In this document: one piece after another, positions 37,936-46,501 of the stretch
Position numbering within the stretch: the stretch's first letter is position 1
Layout of the letters: the number at the start of each line of letters is the position of its first letter
Assembly (NCBI GenBank): GCA_029260475.1
Contig: JAJDDE010000125.1
Span: 1-64,000 of the forward strand
Length of the DNA: 64,000 nucleotides
Direction of reading: 5' to 3'
Origin: Phycisphaerales bacterium
Lineage (GTDB): Bacteria; Planctomycetota; Phycisphaerae; Phycisphaerales; UBA1924
Position numbers and translations under genes: made by a program
The notes under the pieces: model-generated
The model's input: only the letters and a program-made list of their open reading frames with translations
What the model was told of the DNA's origin: nothing
The model's database searches: none

Positions 37936-39504
37936 TCAGCGGGCGGCGGCGCGGTCGGAGGGCGAGGCCACGGGGGCCGCGTCCTCGGGCGCCATGATCT
38001 CGCCCGGCGTCGGGTCGCGGAGCAGCACGCGCCGCCCGGCGTCCAGGCCCGCGACGATCTCTACGTCCTGATCGGAACGCCGGCCGAGTTGTACGACGGT
38101 GCGCTCGTACTTGCCCGAGGGGTGCTGGGCGTACACGACCGCGGCTCGGTTCTCGAAGTGGATCGCCTGCACGGGCACGTGCAGCGCCTCCAGCACGCGC
38201 TCGATGAAGAGCGTCGCTTCGCACCTCATCGAGGGCTTGATGCCCATTGACTGCGGGTCCTTGATATCGATCAGGATGTTGACGGTGTACTCGCGGAGGT
38301 TGGGGTCGCGCCAGCCGCCCGACTCGGCGACGACCGCGACGGAGTCCACGACGCCGTCGAACATCTTGCCGCGGAGGGCGTCGATGCGGATGGAGGCCTT
38401 CTGGCCGGCCTCAACGCGCCCGACGAGGCTCTCGTGGACCTTGATGGCGGCGATCATCTCGCTGCTGTTGGGCAGCATCATGATCTCCTCGTTGGGGCGG
38501 ATATCGCGTCCGACGTCCAGGGGATCGTCGTTGCCGCGCCAGCCGCCGCCCTCGAGGCTGGAGGCGTAGACCACGAGGCCCGACGTGGGCGCGAGGATGC
38601 GGCAGTTCTTGAGCTGCTCCTCGAGCTTCGCGACGCGGGCTTCGCGCACCGCGAGCTGGCGCTCGGCGTTGGTGACCGTCGCCTGACGGCTGGCGAGCTC
38701 GCTCTCGTTCTTGCGTTTTACGCGGTCGAGCTCGGCGGTGGATTCCTCGATCTCGTTGTTGAGCTTTGTGAGCTCCATCTGGCGCTCGTATTCGCCGTAG
38801 ACCTGCTGGCGGAGCTGGGCCTTCTCGTACTCCGCCTCGGCGCGGGTGAAGGCGAGGCGGTCCTGCTTGAGCTGGTCGCCCGAGAGGAAGTTGTTGCGCT
38901 CGAGCTCCACGGAGCGTGCGAGCTTCTCGCGCAGGCGTTCGAGCTCGTCGCCGTTGGCCTTCACGTCCAGCTGGAGCTGGCGTGTCCTCTCGACGTCGTC
39001 GCCCTCGATCCACTTGCTCTTCTCGAGCGACGCGAGTTCGAGCCGCACCTGGGCCTGGCGGACGGCGGATTCGTTGTCGGACTTCTGGATCTCGTAGGAG
39101 TTCCTCGCGCCGATCAGGTCGGAGCGGGCGGACTCGAGCGAGAGCATCTCGTTCTCGAGTCGGTCTCTGAGCTGCTCGGAGGAGAGCTCGATGAGCAGGT
39201 CGCCCTGCTGCACGAACGAGCCCTCGTCCACGAGCTCGACGACGGTTTCGGTCGTCTCCAGCTTCGAGCGGACGACGGTGGAGTTCTTGGCCTGCAGCTC
39301 GCCCGTCGCGACGATGGAGACGTCGAAGTCGCCCGACGAGACGGTGTAGAGCGCGATGCTCTGGTTCTCATTGCCCTTGTCGTTGCCCAGGAACGCGATG
39401 CTGGCGGCGACGCCGCCAGCGACCAGCGCGAGCCCGACCACCGCTTTCACGATCACGCTGCCCTGTCGGCGGTTGGCGAGGCGGGGGGCGTTGGTCGTGG
39501 GCAT
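37936..39504 (-). CDS. HlyD-family efflux periplasmic adaptor
   Basis: VVGLALVAGGVAASIAF TM; VSIVATGELQAKNSTVVRSKLE lipoyl-like; long coiled coil; CRILAPTSGLVVYASSLEGG. Confidence 0.85.
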   Translation of the reverse strand: MPTTNAPRLANRRQGSVIVKAVVGLALVAGGVAASIAFLGNDKGNENQSIALYTVSSGDFDVSIVATGELQAKNSTVVRSKLETTETVVELVDEGSFVQQGDLLIELSSEQLRDRLENEMLSLESARSDLIGARNSYEIQKSDNESAVRQAQVRLELASLEKSKWIEGDDVERTRQLQLDVKANGDELERLREKLARSVELERNNFLSGDQLKQDRLAFTRAEAEYEKAQLRQQVYGEYERQMELTKLNNEIEESTAELDRVKRKNESELASRQATVTNAERQLAVREARVAKLEEQLKNCRILAPTSGLVVYASSLEGGGWRGNDDPLDVGRDIRPNEEIMMLPNSSEMIAAIKVHESLVGRVEAGQKASIRIDALRGKMFDGVVDSVAVVAESGGWRDPNLREYTVNILIDIKDPQSMGIKPSMRCEATLFIERVLEALHVPVQAIHFENRAAVVYAQHPSGKYERTVVQLGRRSDQDVEIVAGLDAGRRVLLRDPTPGEIMAPEDAAPVASPSDRAAAR

Positions 39505-39690
39505 GGGGACTCCGAGGCGGTCTGAGAGAGATCAGGCGGGATCAGCGCGAGGATCGCGCATCATCACCGGGTGCAATTGTAGGTACCGATGCAAGGGACT
39601 TCGGTGGCGGGCGCCGGGCCGATGCGACCTTCCCCACAGGGGCAGCACGGGGTGCGGGGTGACCCTCGTTCAACCTCCGTCCGGGTCCGG

Positions 39691-41490
39691 TTATTCGCTC
39701 TGGGTGCCGAAGAGCCCGCCCTCGTTCTCAGGGGGGACGAACTCCCCGAAGGGGCGGGCGAGCTCCGGGTCGTCGGCCCGGATGACCTCGAGATTCATGC
39801 CGGGCAGGGGGATCAGCGTGCCGTCGGCGTCCACGCGGAGCTGGCCCGTCGAGAGCAGGTACTGGAGGATGCTGATGCGGAGGGCCCGCTTCGCGTCTTC
39901 CAGGGAGTTCTCCAGCTGCAGCTGGTCCGCCTGAGCGTCCAGGAGGTCCTGCGTGTTGACCTGTCCAAAGCGGATGTTGATCGCGAATTCTTGCAGGCGC
40001 CGCCGGTTGATCTGGACCGCGAGGTCGCGGAGGCGCAGGTCGTTGCGGGCGCGCTCGATCTCGCGGACGGCGCCGCGGGCCTCGAGGATGATCAGGTCGC
40101 GTCGCTCGTCGAAGTCGCGTTCGCTGCGGTAGAGCCCGATCTGGCTGGAGCGGAGATTCAGGCGATCGATCTCGCGGTCCAGGGGGAGCCCGAAGGTCAC
40201 GCCCACCGCGTAGTCCGTGTCGTCCAAATCGTAGTTCGGGCGGCTGGATTCGTTCGGGTCCGAGTCTGTGCTGAGCGAGGCGGAGGCGAAGAGGTCCAGG
40301 TCCGGCAGGAGCTGGTTCTTGGAGTTCTTCACACCGCGCCGGGCGTCGGTGACGCGGTCGCGGGTGTTCTGGAAGTCCAGGCGGTAGATCGTCGCGAGGC
40401 GTGCCGCCTCGCCGGGCGAGATGCTCGGGTCCGGGAGCGAGAGCGCATCGGGCGTGATGACGAGGTGTGTCTCGATCGGCAGGCCCAGGCGCACCTTGAA
40501 GCGGTCCAGCGCCAGGCGGTAGTTCTCGCGGCTGGACTCGAGGCTCGCCTGCGCATCCAGCAGCCGCTGCTCGACGTTCTGCGCCTCGAATGCCGGCTCG
40601 CGTTCCGCGTCTACCTCCGCCTGCCGCTTCTTGAAGAGCTCCTCGAAGTTGTAAACCTGTGTCTTGAGGTTGCGGATCACACCGAGGCGCGCGACGAGAT
40701 CGAAGTAGTCATCCGCGATGGAGACCAGCAGGGAGCGCCGGAAGCGCTCGAAGTTGCGGGCCGCGTAGATCACGTCGCGGTTGGACTGGATCAGCTGCTC
40801 CTGCGCGATGAGCCCGGAGTCGCGCAGCAGCGGGATATTGGCGCTGAGGATGAGCTGTGAGGACTGCGTGTACTCCCCGCCCGCGATGTCGATGAGCTGC
40901 TGGGCGGCCTGGGTGACGTGGCGCGCTTCGAGCTCGCCACCGTAGGGCAGGCGCTGGGTCGCGCGGAACTCGTTGATGACCGAGAGGGCGGTGGTGTACC
41001 GCCCGTCGAGGGAGTCGAAGCCCGCCTGGAGCGTGGTGTCGTTGAAGAAGCGGGGGCCCCAGAGGTGGCGCTCGATGAGCAGTCGGATCACCGCGAGGAT
41101 GTACTCCTCCTCCGCGAAGATGTACTCGCGTGCGGAGGTCTGGGCGGTGCGGAGGGCCTCCACGATGCCGATCTCCACCGGCTCGCCCGTGACCTCGCCG
41201 AAAGATTGCAGGCGTTCGAGGACGTCGCGCGACGGGTCGGCGGCGTCGAACGTCAGCGATTCCGCTGGGGGGTTGGTGGTGCCCGGCTCCCGTTCGTACA
41301 GACGCTGACGCTCCATCCCGGGCACGCCAGAGGGGGCGACGCGGGGCGGGCGGGCGTCGATACCCCCCGATCGATCGTTCAGCACCCGCGATATACGGGC
41401 GTCGATGCGTTCCATCGAGGAGCAGCCCGCCAGAGCGAGGGTGGAGAGCAGCAGGGCGTGAAAGACGAGGCGGGCATTCCGTAGGCGCAT
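39691..41490 (-). CDS. TolC-family outer membrane efflux protein (lipoprotein)
   Basis: MRLRNARLVFHALLLSTLALAGCSS lipobox; repeated coiled-coil OEP architecture (NRRRLQEFAINIRFGQVNTQDLLDAQADQLQLENSLEDAKRALRISILQYL). Confidence 0.82.
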   Translation of the reverse strand: MRLRNARLVFHALLLSTLALAGCSSMERIDARISRVLNDRSGGIDARPPRVAPSGVPGMERQRLYEREPGTTNPPAESLTFDAADPSRDVLERLQSFGEVTGEPVEIGIVEALRTAQTSAREYIFAEEEYILAVIRLLIERHLWGPRFFNDTTLQAGFDSLDGRYTTALSVINEFRATQRLPYGGELEARHVTQAAQQLIDIAGGEYTQSSQLILSANIPLLRDSGLIAQEQLIQSNRDVIYAARNFERFRRSLLVSIADDYFDLVARLGVIRNLKTQVYNFEELFKKRQAEVDAEREPAFEAQNVEQRLLDAQASLESSRENYRLALDRFKVRLGLPIETHLVITPDALSLPDPSISPGEAARLATIYRLDFQNTRDRVTDARRGVKNSKNQLLPDLDLFASASLSTDSDPNESSRPNYDLDDTDYAVGVTFGLPLDREIDRLNLRSSQIGLYRSERDFDERRDLIILEARGAVREIERARNDLRLRDLAVQINRRRLQEFAINIRFGQVNTQDLLDAQADQLQLENSLEDAKRALRISILQYLLSTGQLRVDADGTLIPLPGMNLEVIRADDPELARPFGEFVPPENEGGLFGTQSE

Positions 41491-41698
41491 GGGGGGTGAG
41501 TGTACGGATACGTCCGCTGAGCGTTGCGTCATGTGATCCTCATAAGAGACGTTGCCCAAGCGCGAGGGGGGTCATAGGCTTTCGGTTCGTCAGAGCATCA
41601 CGCGGAGCCCTATCACCCACCGATCATTCGCCCCCTTCGGGCGTCCGGATCCGGTGCGGGGGGGATGGCGGCTTCTCTAGAAAGGTATCGATCGAGTT

Positions 41699-44527
41699 AT
41701 GGCAACCATCACGATGGACGGTCACAGTCTGGCGTTGGACGGCAGGCGCATGTGGATTGTTTCGGGCACGCTGCACATGGCGCGCACGCCTCGCGAGCTG
41801 TGGGCGCACCGCCTGCGCCTCGCCAAGCACGCGGGCCTGAACACCGTCGAGGTGCCGGTGGTCTGGTCCCACCACGAGCCCCTGAAGGGCAAGTTCGACT
41901 TCAAGGGCCAGCGCGACATCGGTGCCTTCATCGAGCTCGCCGCCGAGTTCGAGCTGCGCGTGATCCTGCGCGTCGGGCCCTTCATCGGCGAGGGCTACGA
42001 CCTGGGCGGCATCCCCGCGTGGCTCGTGCCGCTCACGGAGCGCCGCCTGCGCGTGGGCTCGCCCGAGTTCCTGCAGGCCTGCAGCAAGTTCCTCTCCAAG
42101 CTCTGCAACCAGGTGAGCGGGTACCAGGCGACGCGCAAGGGCCCCACGCCCGGCCCCGTCATCATGGTGCAGTACGAGCACGGCTGGGATTGCGGCGACG
42201 ACGTCGCGGCGGACGTCTACCTCAAGGAGATCGGGCGCTTCCTGCGCGAGGGCGGCATCTCCGTCCCCTTCGTGAATCGCAACCAGCTCTTCGCGGGGCT
42301 CGAGGCGGACATCGATTCCTGGGAGGGCTTCAGCGGCCTCAACGGCACGGTCCGCCAGCTCGGCGCTATCAAGCCCGACCGCCCGCGCATGGTCATGGGC
42401 CTCCGCGTCGGCGCCGCCGACATCTGGGGCTCCGAGCCGCGCAGCGAGAAGACGCCCAGCATGGTGCTCCGCGCCATCGCCGAGTGCCTCGCAGCGGGAG
42501 GGCAGTTCAACCTCTCGCCCTTCGCGGGCGGCACCTCGATGGGCTTCGGGGGCGGGCGGCTCGACGGCGACGCCAACGCCTACACCACCACCAACCGCGA
42601 CGAATCGGGCCCCGTCACGCAGTCCGGTGCGCAGGGACCGATCTTCGATTCCGTGCGCCGCGTGTGTACGTTCGCGAGCGCCTTCGAGCGCATCTTCGCG
42701 GGCCTGGAGCACGACAGCCCGACGGTGGTCGTCGCGCCCGACACCGTCGCGCCCGCGATCCTCGATGACGACACCGGTGCGCACGAGACCAAGCGCTCCA
42801 ACTCGGCCCCGAACGTGAGCGTGACCCACGCCTCGGGTGCGCAGGGCTCGATCGCCTTCGTCTTCACGGACGCCGAGCCGGGCGGGCGCACGAAGCGTGA
42901 GGCGGTGCTCACGCTCCCCGACGGTCGCACGCTGCCCGTCGAGATGGGCGACCAGCCGGTGAGCTGGTACCTCTTCGACGCGCACCTGCAGGGCGCTGCG
43001 ACGCTGAACTTCTCCAACCTCTCCCCGCTCACGCTCGTCGGCAAGACGTTCGTGCTCTTCGGGCCTCCGGGCGCGACGGGCATCGTGTCGATCAACGACG
43101 CGGAGCTGCACGTCTCGGTCCCCAAGGGGCGCACGCCCTTCGTGGTGGAGCACGAGGAGATCAACCTCGTCATCTGCAACACCGAGCAGATCGACGCGAC
43201 GGTGATCACCGAGGGCGAGGTCTACGTCGGCGCGGGCGGCATCGATTCAGAGGGCCTGCCCATCGGGCACACCGCCTTCAAGACCTGCACCGTCATCACC
43301 GCCGAGGGCGAGAAGCGCACCGAGCAGCTCCACAACCCCGCGGGCGGGCGCACCAAGCTCGCCCTGGAGAGCTGGAGCCGCGCCGACCAGGCCGACTACC
43401 TCGACGGCAGCAACCCGCGCTACGCCCGCATCGACGGGCCCGACACCATGGAGTCCCTCGGCACGCCCCAGGGCTACGCGTGGCTGCGGATGGAGCTCAA
43501 GAACGGCGCGACGCGCAAGCCCAAGGTCGCCTTCTTCAAGGCCGCCGACCGACTGCATCTCTACGAGGGCTCCGACCTCAAGGCCCTCGTCGGGCACGAG
43601 CCCGACGCCGATACGGACCTCGTCACGCTCTCGCTCAGGAAGGGCGCACAGACGCTCGTCGCGCTCGTGGACAACCGCGGGCGCCTCTGCGGCGGCAACT
43701 CCATCGGCGAGGCCAAGGGCCTCTACGGGCACGCCTACGAGACCGAGCCCCTCCAGGCCGGCACCACCAAGGCCGGCAAGGGCAGCATCGAAGAGCTCGA
43801 CTCCATCGACCCCTTCGCCCACCTCCCCTCGCCCCTCTACGGCGTCCAGAAGGGCGACCGCACCGACCCGATGCGCATCCGCTGGGAGTTCACCCACCGC
43901 AAGAAGTGCCCCGTGCTCGTCGCGATCGACCCGACAGAGACCATCGACGCGCCGGCCCTCGTGATGCTCAACGACGTGCCCGTCGCGATGCTCGGACCGG
44001 GAGGGCGCTCCCGCTTCGAGTTCGACAGCGAGACGCTCAACCGCGGCGCCAACACGCTGGACATCGCGATCATCAACCACGCCCAGCCCTACCACGAGGC
44101 GCTGGTTGACAGCGTGCGGATGTTCGAGGGCGCCGCGAGCCTGACGGAGAAGGCCGACCTCGCGTTTGCGCGATGGGAGGTGCCGCAGGCGGTGAACTTC
44201 GAGGACGTTTCGAAGTCCAAGCTCGCGGGCAAGGGTGCCTCGGACATCGCCGGCACCCCCTGCTGGTGGCGCACCACGTTCACGCTCAAACACACCGAGC
44301 GCCCCGTGATGCTGGACCTCTCGGGCATGAGCAAGGGCCAGGTCTTCCTGAACGGAGAGAACCTGTGCCGCTACTGCGTCGCCGACCGCAACGGCACGCC
44401 GGTGCCGCCACAGACGCTGTACTACCTCCCCGAGCCGATGATCAAGACGGACCAAGAAGAGAACGAACTCCTGCTATTCGACGAGCACGGGTTCGCGCCG
44501 GCGAAGGTCGGGATCGCGTACGAGTAA
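41699..44527 (+). CDS. Glycoside hydrolase family 35-like beta-galactosidase
   Basis: WIVSGTLHMARTPRELWAHRLRLAKHAGLNTVEVPVVWSHHEPLKGKFDFKGQRDIGAFIELAAEFELRVILRVGPFIGEGYDLGGIPAWLVP; C-terminal jelly-roll-like segments. Confidence 0.82.
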   Translation: MATITMDGHSLALDGRRMWIVSGTLHMARTPRELWAHRLRLAKHAGLNTVEVPVVWSHHEPLKGKFDFKGQRDIGAFIELAAEFELRVILRVGPFIGEGYDLGGIPAWLVPLTERRLRVGSPEFLQACSKFLSKLCNQVSGYQATRKGPTPGPVIMVQYEHGWDCGDDVAADVYLKEIGRFLREGGISVPFVNRNQLFAGLEADIDSWEGFSGLNGTVRQLGAIKPDRPRMVMGLRVGAADIWGSEPRSEKTPSMVLRAIAECLAAGGQFNLSPFAGGTSMGFGGGRLDGDANAYTTTNRDESGPVTQSGAQGPIFDSVRRVCTFASAFERIFAGLEHDSPTVVVAPDTVAPAILDDDTGAHETKRSNSAPNVSVTHASGAQGSIAFVFTDAEPGGRTKREAVLTLPDGRTLPVEMGDQPVSWYLFDAHLQGAATLNFSNLSPLTLVGKTFVLFGPPGATGIVSINDAELHVSVPKGRTPFVVEHEEINLVICNTEQIDATVITEGEVYVGAGGIDSEGLPIGHTAFKTCTVITAEGEKRTEQLHNPAGGRTKLALESWSRADQADYLDGSNPRYARIDGPDTMESLGTPQGYAWLRMELKNGATRKPKVAFFKAADRLHLYEGSDLKALVGHEPDADTDLVTLSLRKGAQTLVALVDNRGRLCGGNSIGEAKGLYGHAYETEPLQAGTTKAGKGSIEELDSIDPFAHLPSPLYGVQKGDRTDPMRIRWEFTHRKKCPVLVAIDPTETIDAPALVMLNDVPVAMLGPGGRSRFEFDSETLNRGANTLDIAIINHAQPYHEALVDSVRMFEGAASLTEKADLAFARWEVPQAVNFEDVSKSKLAGKGASDIAGTPCWWRTTFTLKHTERPVMLDLSGMSKGQVFLNGENLCRYCVADRNGTPVPPQTLYYLPEPMIKTDQEENELLLFDEHGFAPAKVGIAYE

Positions 44528-44528
44528 G
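44482..44528 (+). repeat. Upstream copy of 47-bp exact direct repeat (GH35 3' end incl. stop codon)
   Basis: cgagcacgggttcgcgccggcgaaggtcgggatcgcgtacgagtaag; identical at 46177-46223. Confidence 0.95.
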
Positions 44529-44577
44529 ACGCGGGTTCCCGCGTCGATCCCGAGAGAGTTGTTCGAGGAGGTCCCCG

Positions 44578-46080
44578 GTGGTGCAACGCGGAAATTCGAA
44601 TTCTCGCGACGTGTACGTGCGCCAGCTCAGCGCCCTGCTCCGGCAGCACCATGATGCAGAGGCCCTGCGCGTCGCCGAGGCGTTGCCGACGAAGTTCAAG
44701 AGCGACTCGCAACTGCTCTTCTTGCACGCGACGGCGCTCGAGCGCGCGAAGAAGTGGGACAAAGCGATCGATCGTGCGAAGCGGTCGCTCCGGGTCAAAG
44801 AGCATCCGAACGCACACCTGCTCATCGCGCACTGTCACAAGGTGCTCGGGGAGACCGAGGAAGCGCTGCAAAGCCTCGACCGTGCCGAGAGACTCAGCCC
44901 GGGCCTCGAGCAGACGGTGCAGCAACGGAGCGGGGTGCTGGAGGCGGCGGGGCGTTTCGATGAGGCGACGGCGATTCTTGCGGAGCTCGTTGAGCGCAAA
45001 GAAGCGTCGGGTACAGCGATACGCCCCGGGCTGCGCATCGAGTGGTCCAAGCTGCTCGTGCAGAACAAGCGGCTCGACGAGGCGATCGCCTTCATCGATG
45101 TCACCCTCGGGATGTCCGGGCTCCCCGCCCCGATGCGTGCCAGGCAGTTCTTTCTCAAGGCGAAAGCCCTCGATCGGAAGCGGGAGTACGCGGCAGCGGC
45201 GGAGGCGGCGGCCCGGGCGAACGAGATCGATGCGAAACCATTCGACCCGTCGAAGAGCACCAGCCAGGTTGATCGGCTGATGCGGGATTGGTCGCGCGAG
45301 AAGATGGCGACGTACCCGATTTCGACGTGCGATTCGGAGATCCCGGTCTTCGTGGCGGGCATGCCGCGCTCCGGTACTTCCCTCGTCGATCAGATCATCG
45401 ACGCGCACCCAAAGGCCGCGGGCGTGGGCGAGCTCGACACCATCGAGCGGTTCGCGACGAAGATATCCCGAGCGTTCGACCCCTCTAAACCCGACGGCAA
45501 GCAGTTCGGGTCCATCGATTCGTTCCGCTGGACGCGTGCGGCGGATGACTATGTGCGCAGCGTAAAAAAGCTCGCTCCGGAGGGCGCCGAGCGTGTGGCG
45601 AACAAGGCGCTGAGCAACTTCCTACTCCTCGGCGTGATGTCGCGGCTATTCCCCAAGATGCGAGTCATTCACATGATCCGCGACCCACGCGACGTCGCGG
45701 TCTCGTGCTTCATGGGGGACTTCAACAACTACATGCACCCATGGACGGTGCGTGTGGATTGGGCCGCCCAGTTGTGGTGCGAGTCGATGCGGTTGATGGA
45801 TCACTGGAAGTCGTCGTTCGACGTGCCCATCCTCGACGTGTACTACGAAAACCTCGTGGCCGACCCCGAGCACGAGTTCCCGCGCCTCGTTGAGTTTCTC
45901 GGCCTGGAATGGGACGATCGCTGCTTCGGGTTCCACGAGACGAAGCGCACCGTCCACACGCTGTCCTACGACCAAGTGAACCGCCCGCTGTACACCAGTT
46001 CTTGCGGGCGCCACAAGCATTACGCGTCGCTGCTCGAGGGCGTGGAGTTCCCCGCGTACGACCCGACGGCGGCGCGATGA
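44578..46080 (+). CDS. TPR-containing sulfotransferase family protein
   Basis: TPR-like N-terminus (DSQLLFLHATALERAKKWDKAIDRAKRSL); PVFVAGMPRSGTSLVDQIIDAHPKAAGVGELDTIE (PAPS 5'-phosphosulfate-loop type); MIRDPRDVAVSCF. Confidence 0.88.
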   Translation: MVQRGNSNSRDVYVRQLSALLRQHHDAEALRVAEALPTKFKSDSQLLFLHATALERAKKWDKAIDRAKRSLRVKEHPNAHLLIAHCHKVLGETEEALQSLDRAERLSPGLEQTVQQRSGVLEAAGRFDEATAILAELVERKEASGTAIRPGLRIEWSKLLVQNKRLDEAIAFIDVTLGMSGLPAPMRARQFFLKAKALDRKREYAAAAEAAARANEIDAKPFDPSKSTSQVDRLMRDWSREKMATYPISTCDSEIPVFVAGMPRSGTSLVDQIIDAHPKAAGVGELDTIERFATKISRAFDPSKPDGKQFGSIDSFRWTRAADDYVRSVKKLAPEGAERVANKALSNFLLLGVMSRLFPKMRVIHMIRDPRDVAVSCFMGDFNNYMHPWTVRVDWAAQLWCESMRLMDHWKSSFDVPILDVYYENLVADPEHEFPRLVEFLGLEWDDRCFGFHETKRTVHTLSYDQVNRPLYTSSCGRHKHYASLLEGVEFPAYDPTAAR

Positions 46081-46139
46081 ACCACGCGGCGGAGTGTCCG
46101 TGCGCGAAGCGTGCATGACCGTTGCGCCCGGCGATTTTC

Positions 46140-46223
46140 GAGACTGTCCAGGAAGAGACGAGTCCCTGCTCCTCGGCGAGCACGGGTTCGCGCCGGCGAA
46201 GGTCGGGATCGCGTACGAGTAAG
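46140..46223 (+). pseudogene. Detached copy of the 3' end of the GH35 gene
   Basis: ~84 bp homologous to 44444-44528, last 47 bp identical, ending EHGFAPAKVGIAYE*; upstream part has a 1-nt indel. Confidence 0.9.
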
Positions 46224-46247
46224 CCGCAGGACATCACGATCTCAACG

Positions 46248-46277
46248 AGCCCCGGGTGCGAACCCGGGGTTCTTCCT
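46248..46277 (+). terminator. Rho-independent-like terminator
   Basis: agccccgggtgcgaacccggggttcttcct: stem CCCCGGGT/ACCCGGGG then T-rich. Confidence 0.65.
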
Positions 46278-46317
46278 TGCCCGGGTGACGTGGTCTGAGG
46301 CTCTGCGAATGCCTCAT

Positions 46318-46345
46318 CGGTGGCGCCGGTCCCCGACCGGTGTGT
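46318..46345. repeat. CCGGTC hairpin repeat, copy a
   Basis: cggtggcgccggtccccgaccggtgtgt. Confidence 0.7.
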
Positions 46346-46501
46346 TCCGGCCACCCGGAGAACGCGCCGCCATCTGACGAAGCGCCTCCAGACAACGCCA
46401 CCCGACCCACATTCCCCATCTCCCACCCCCATCTCCCTCCCCCCCTGCGTCCTCTGCCCCCTCTGCCCCTCCGCGTACTCCGCCTTCCCTAGGATGTCCG
46501 C

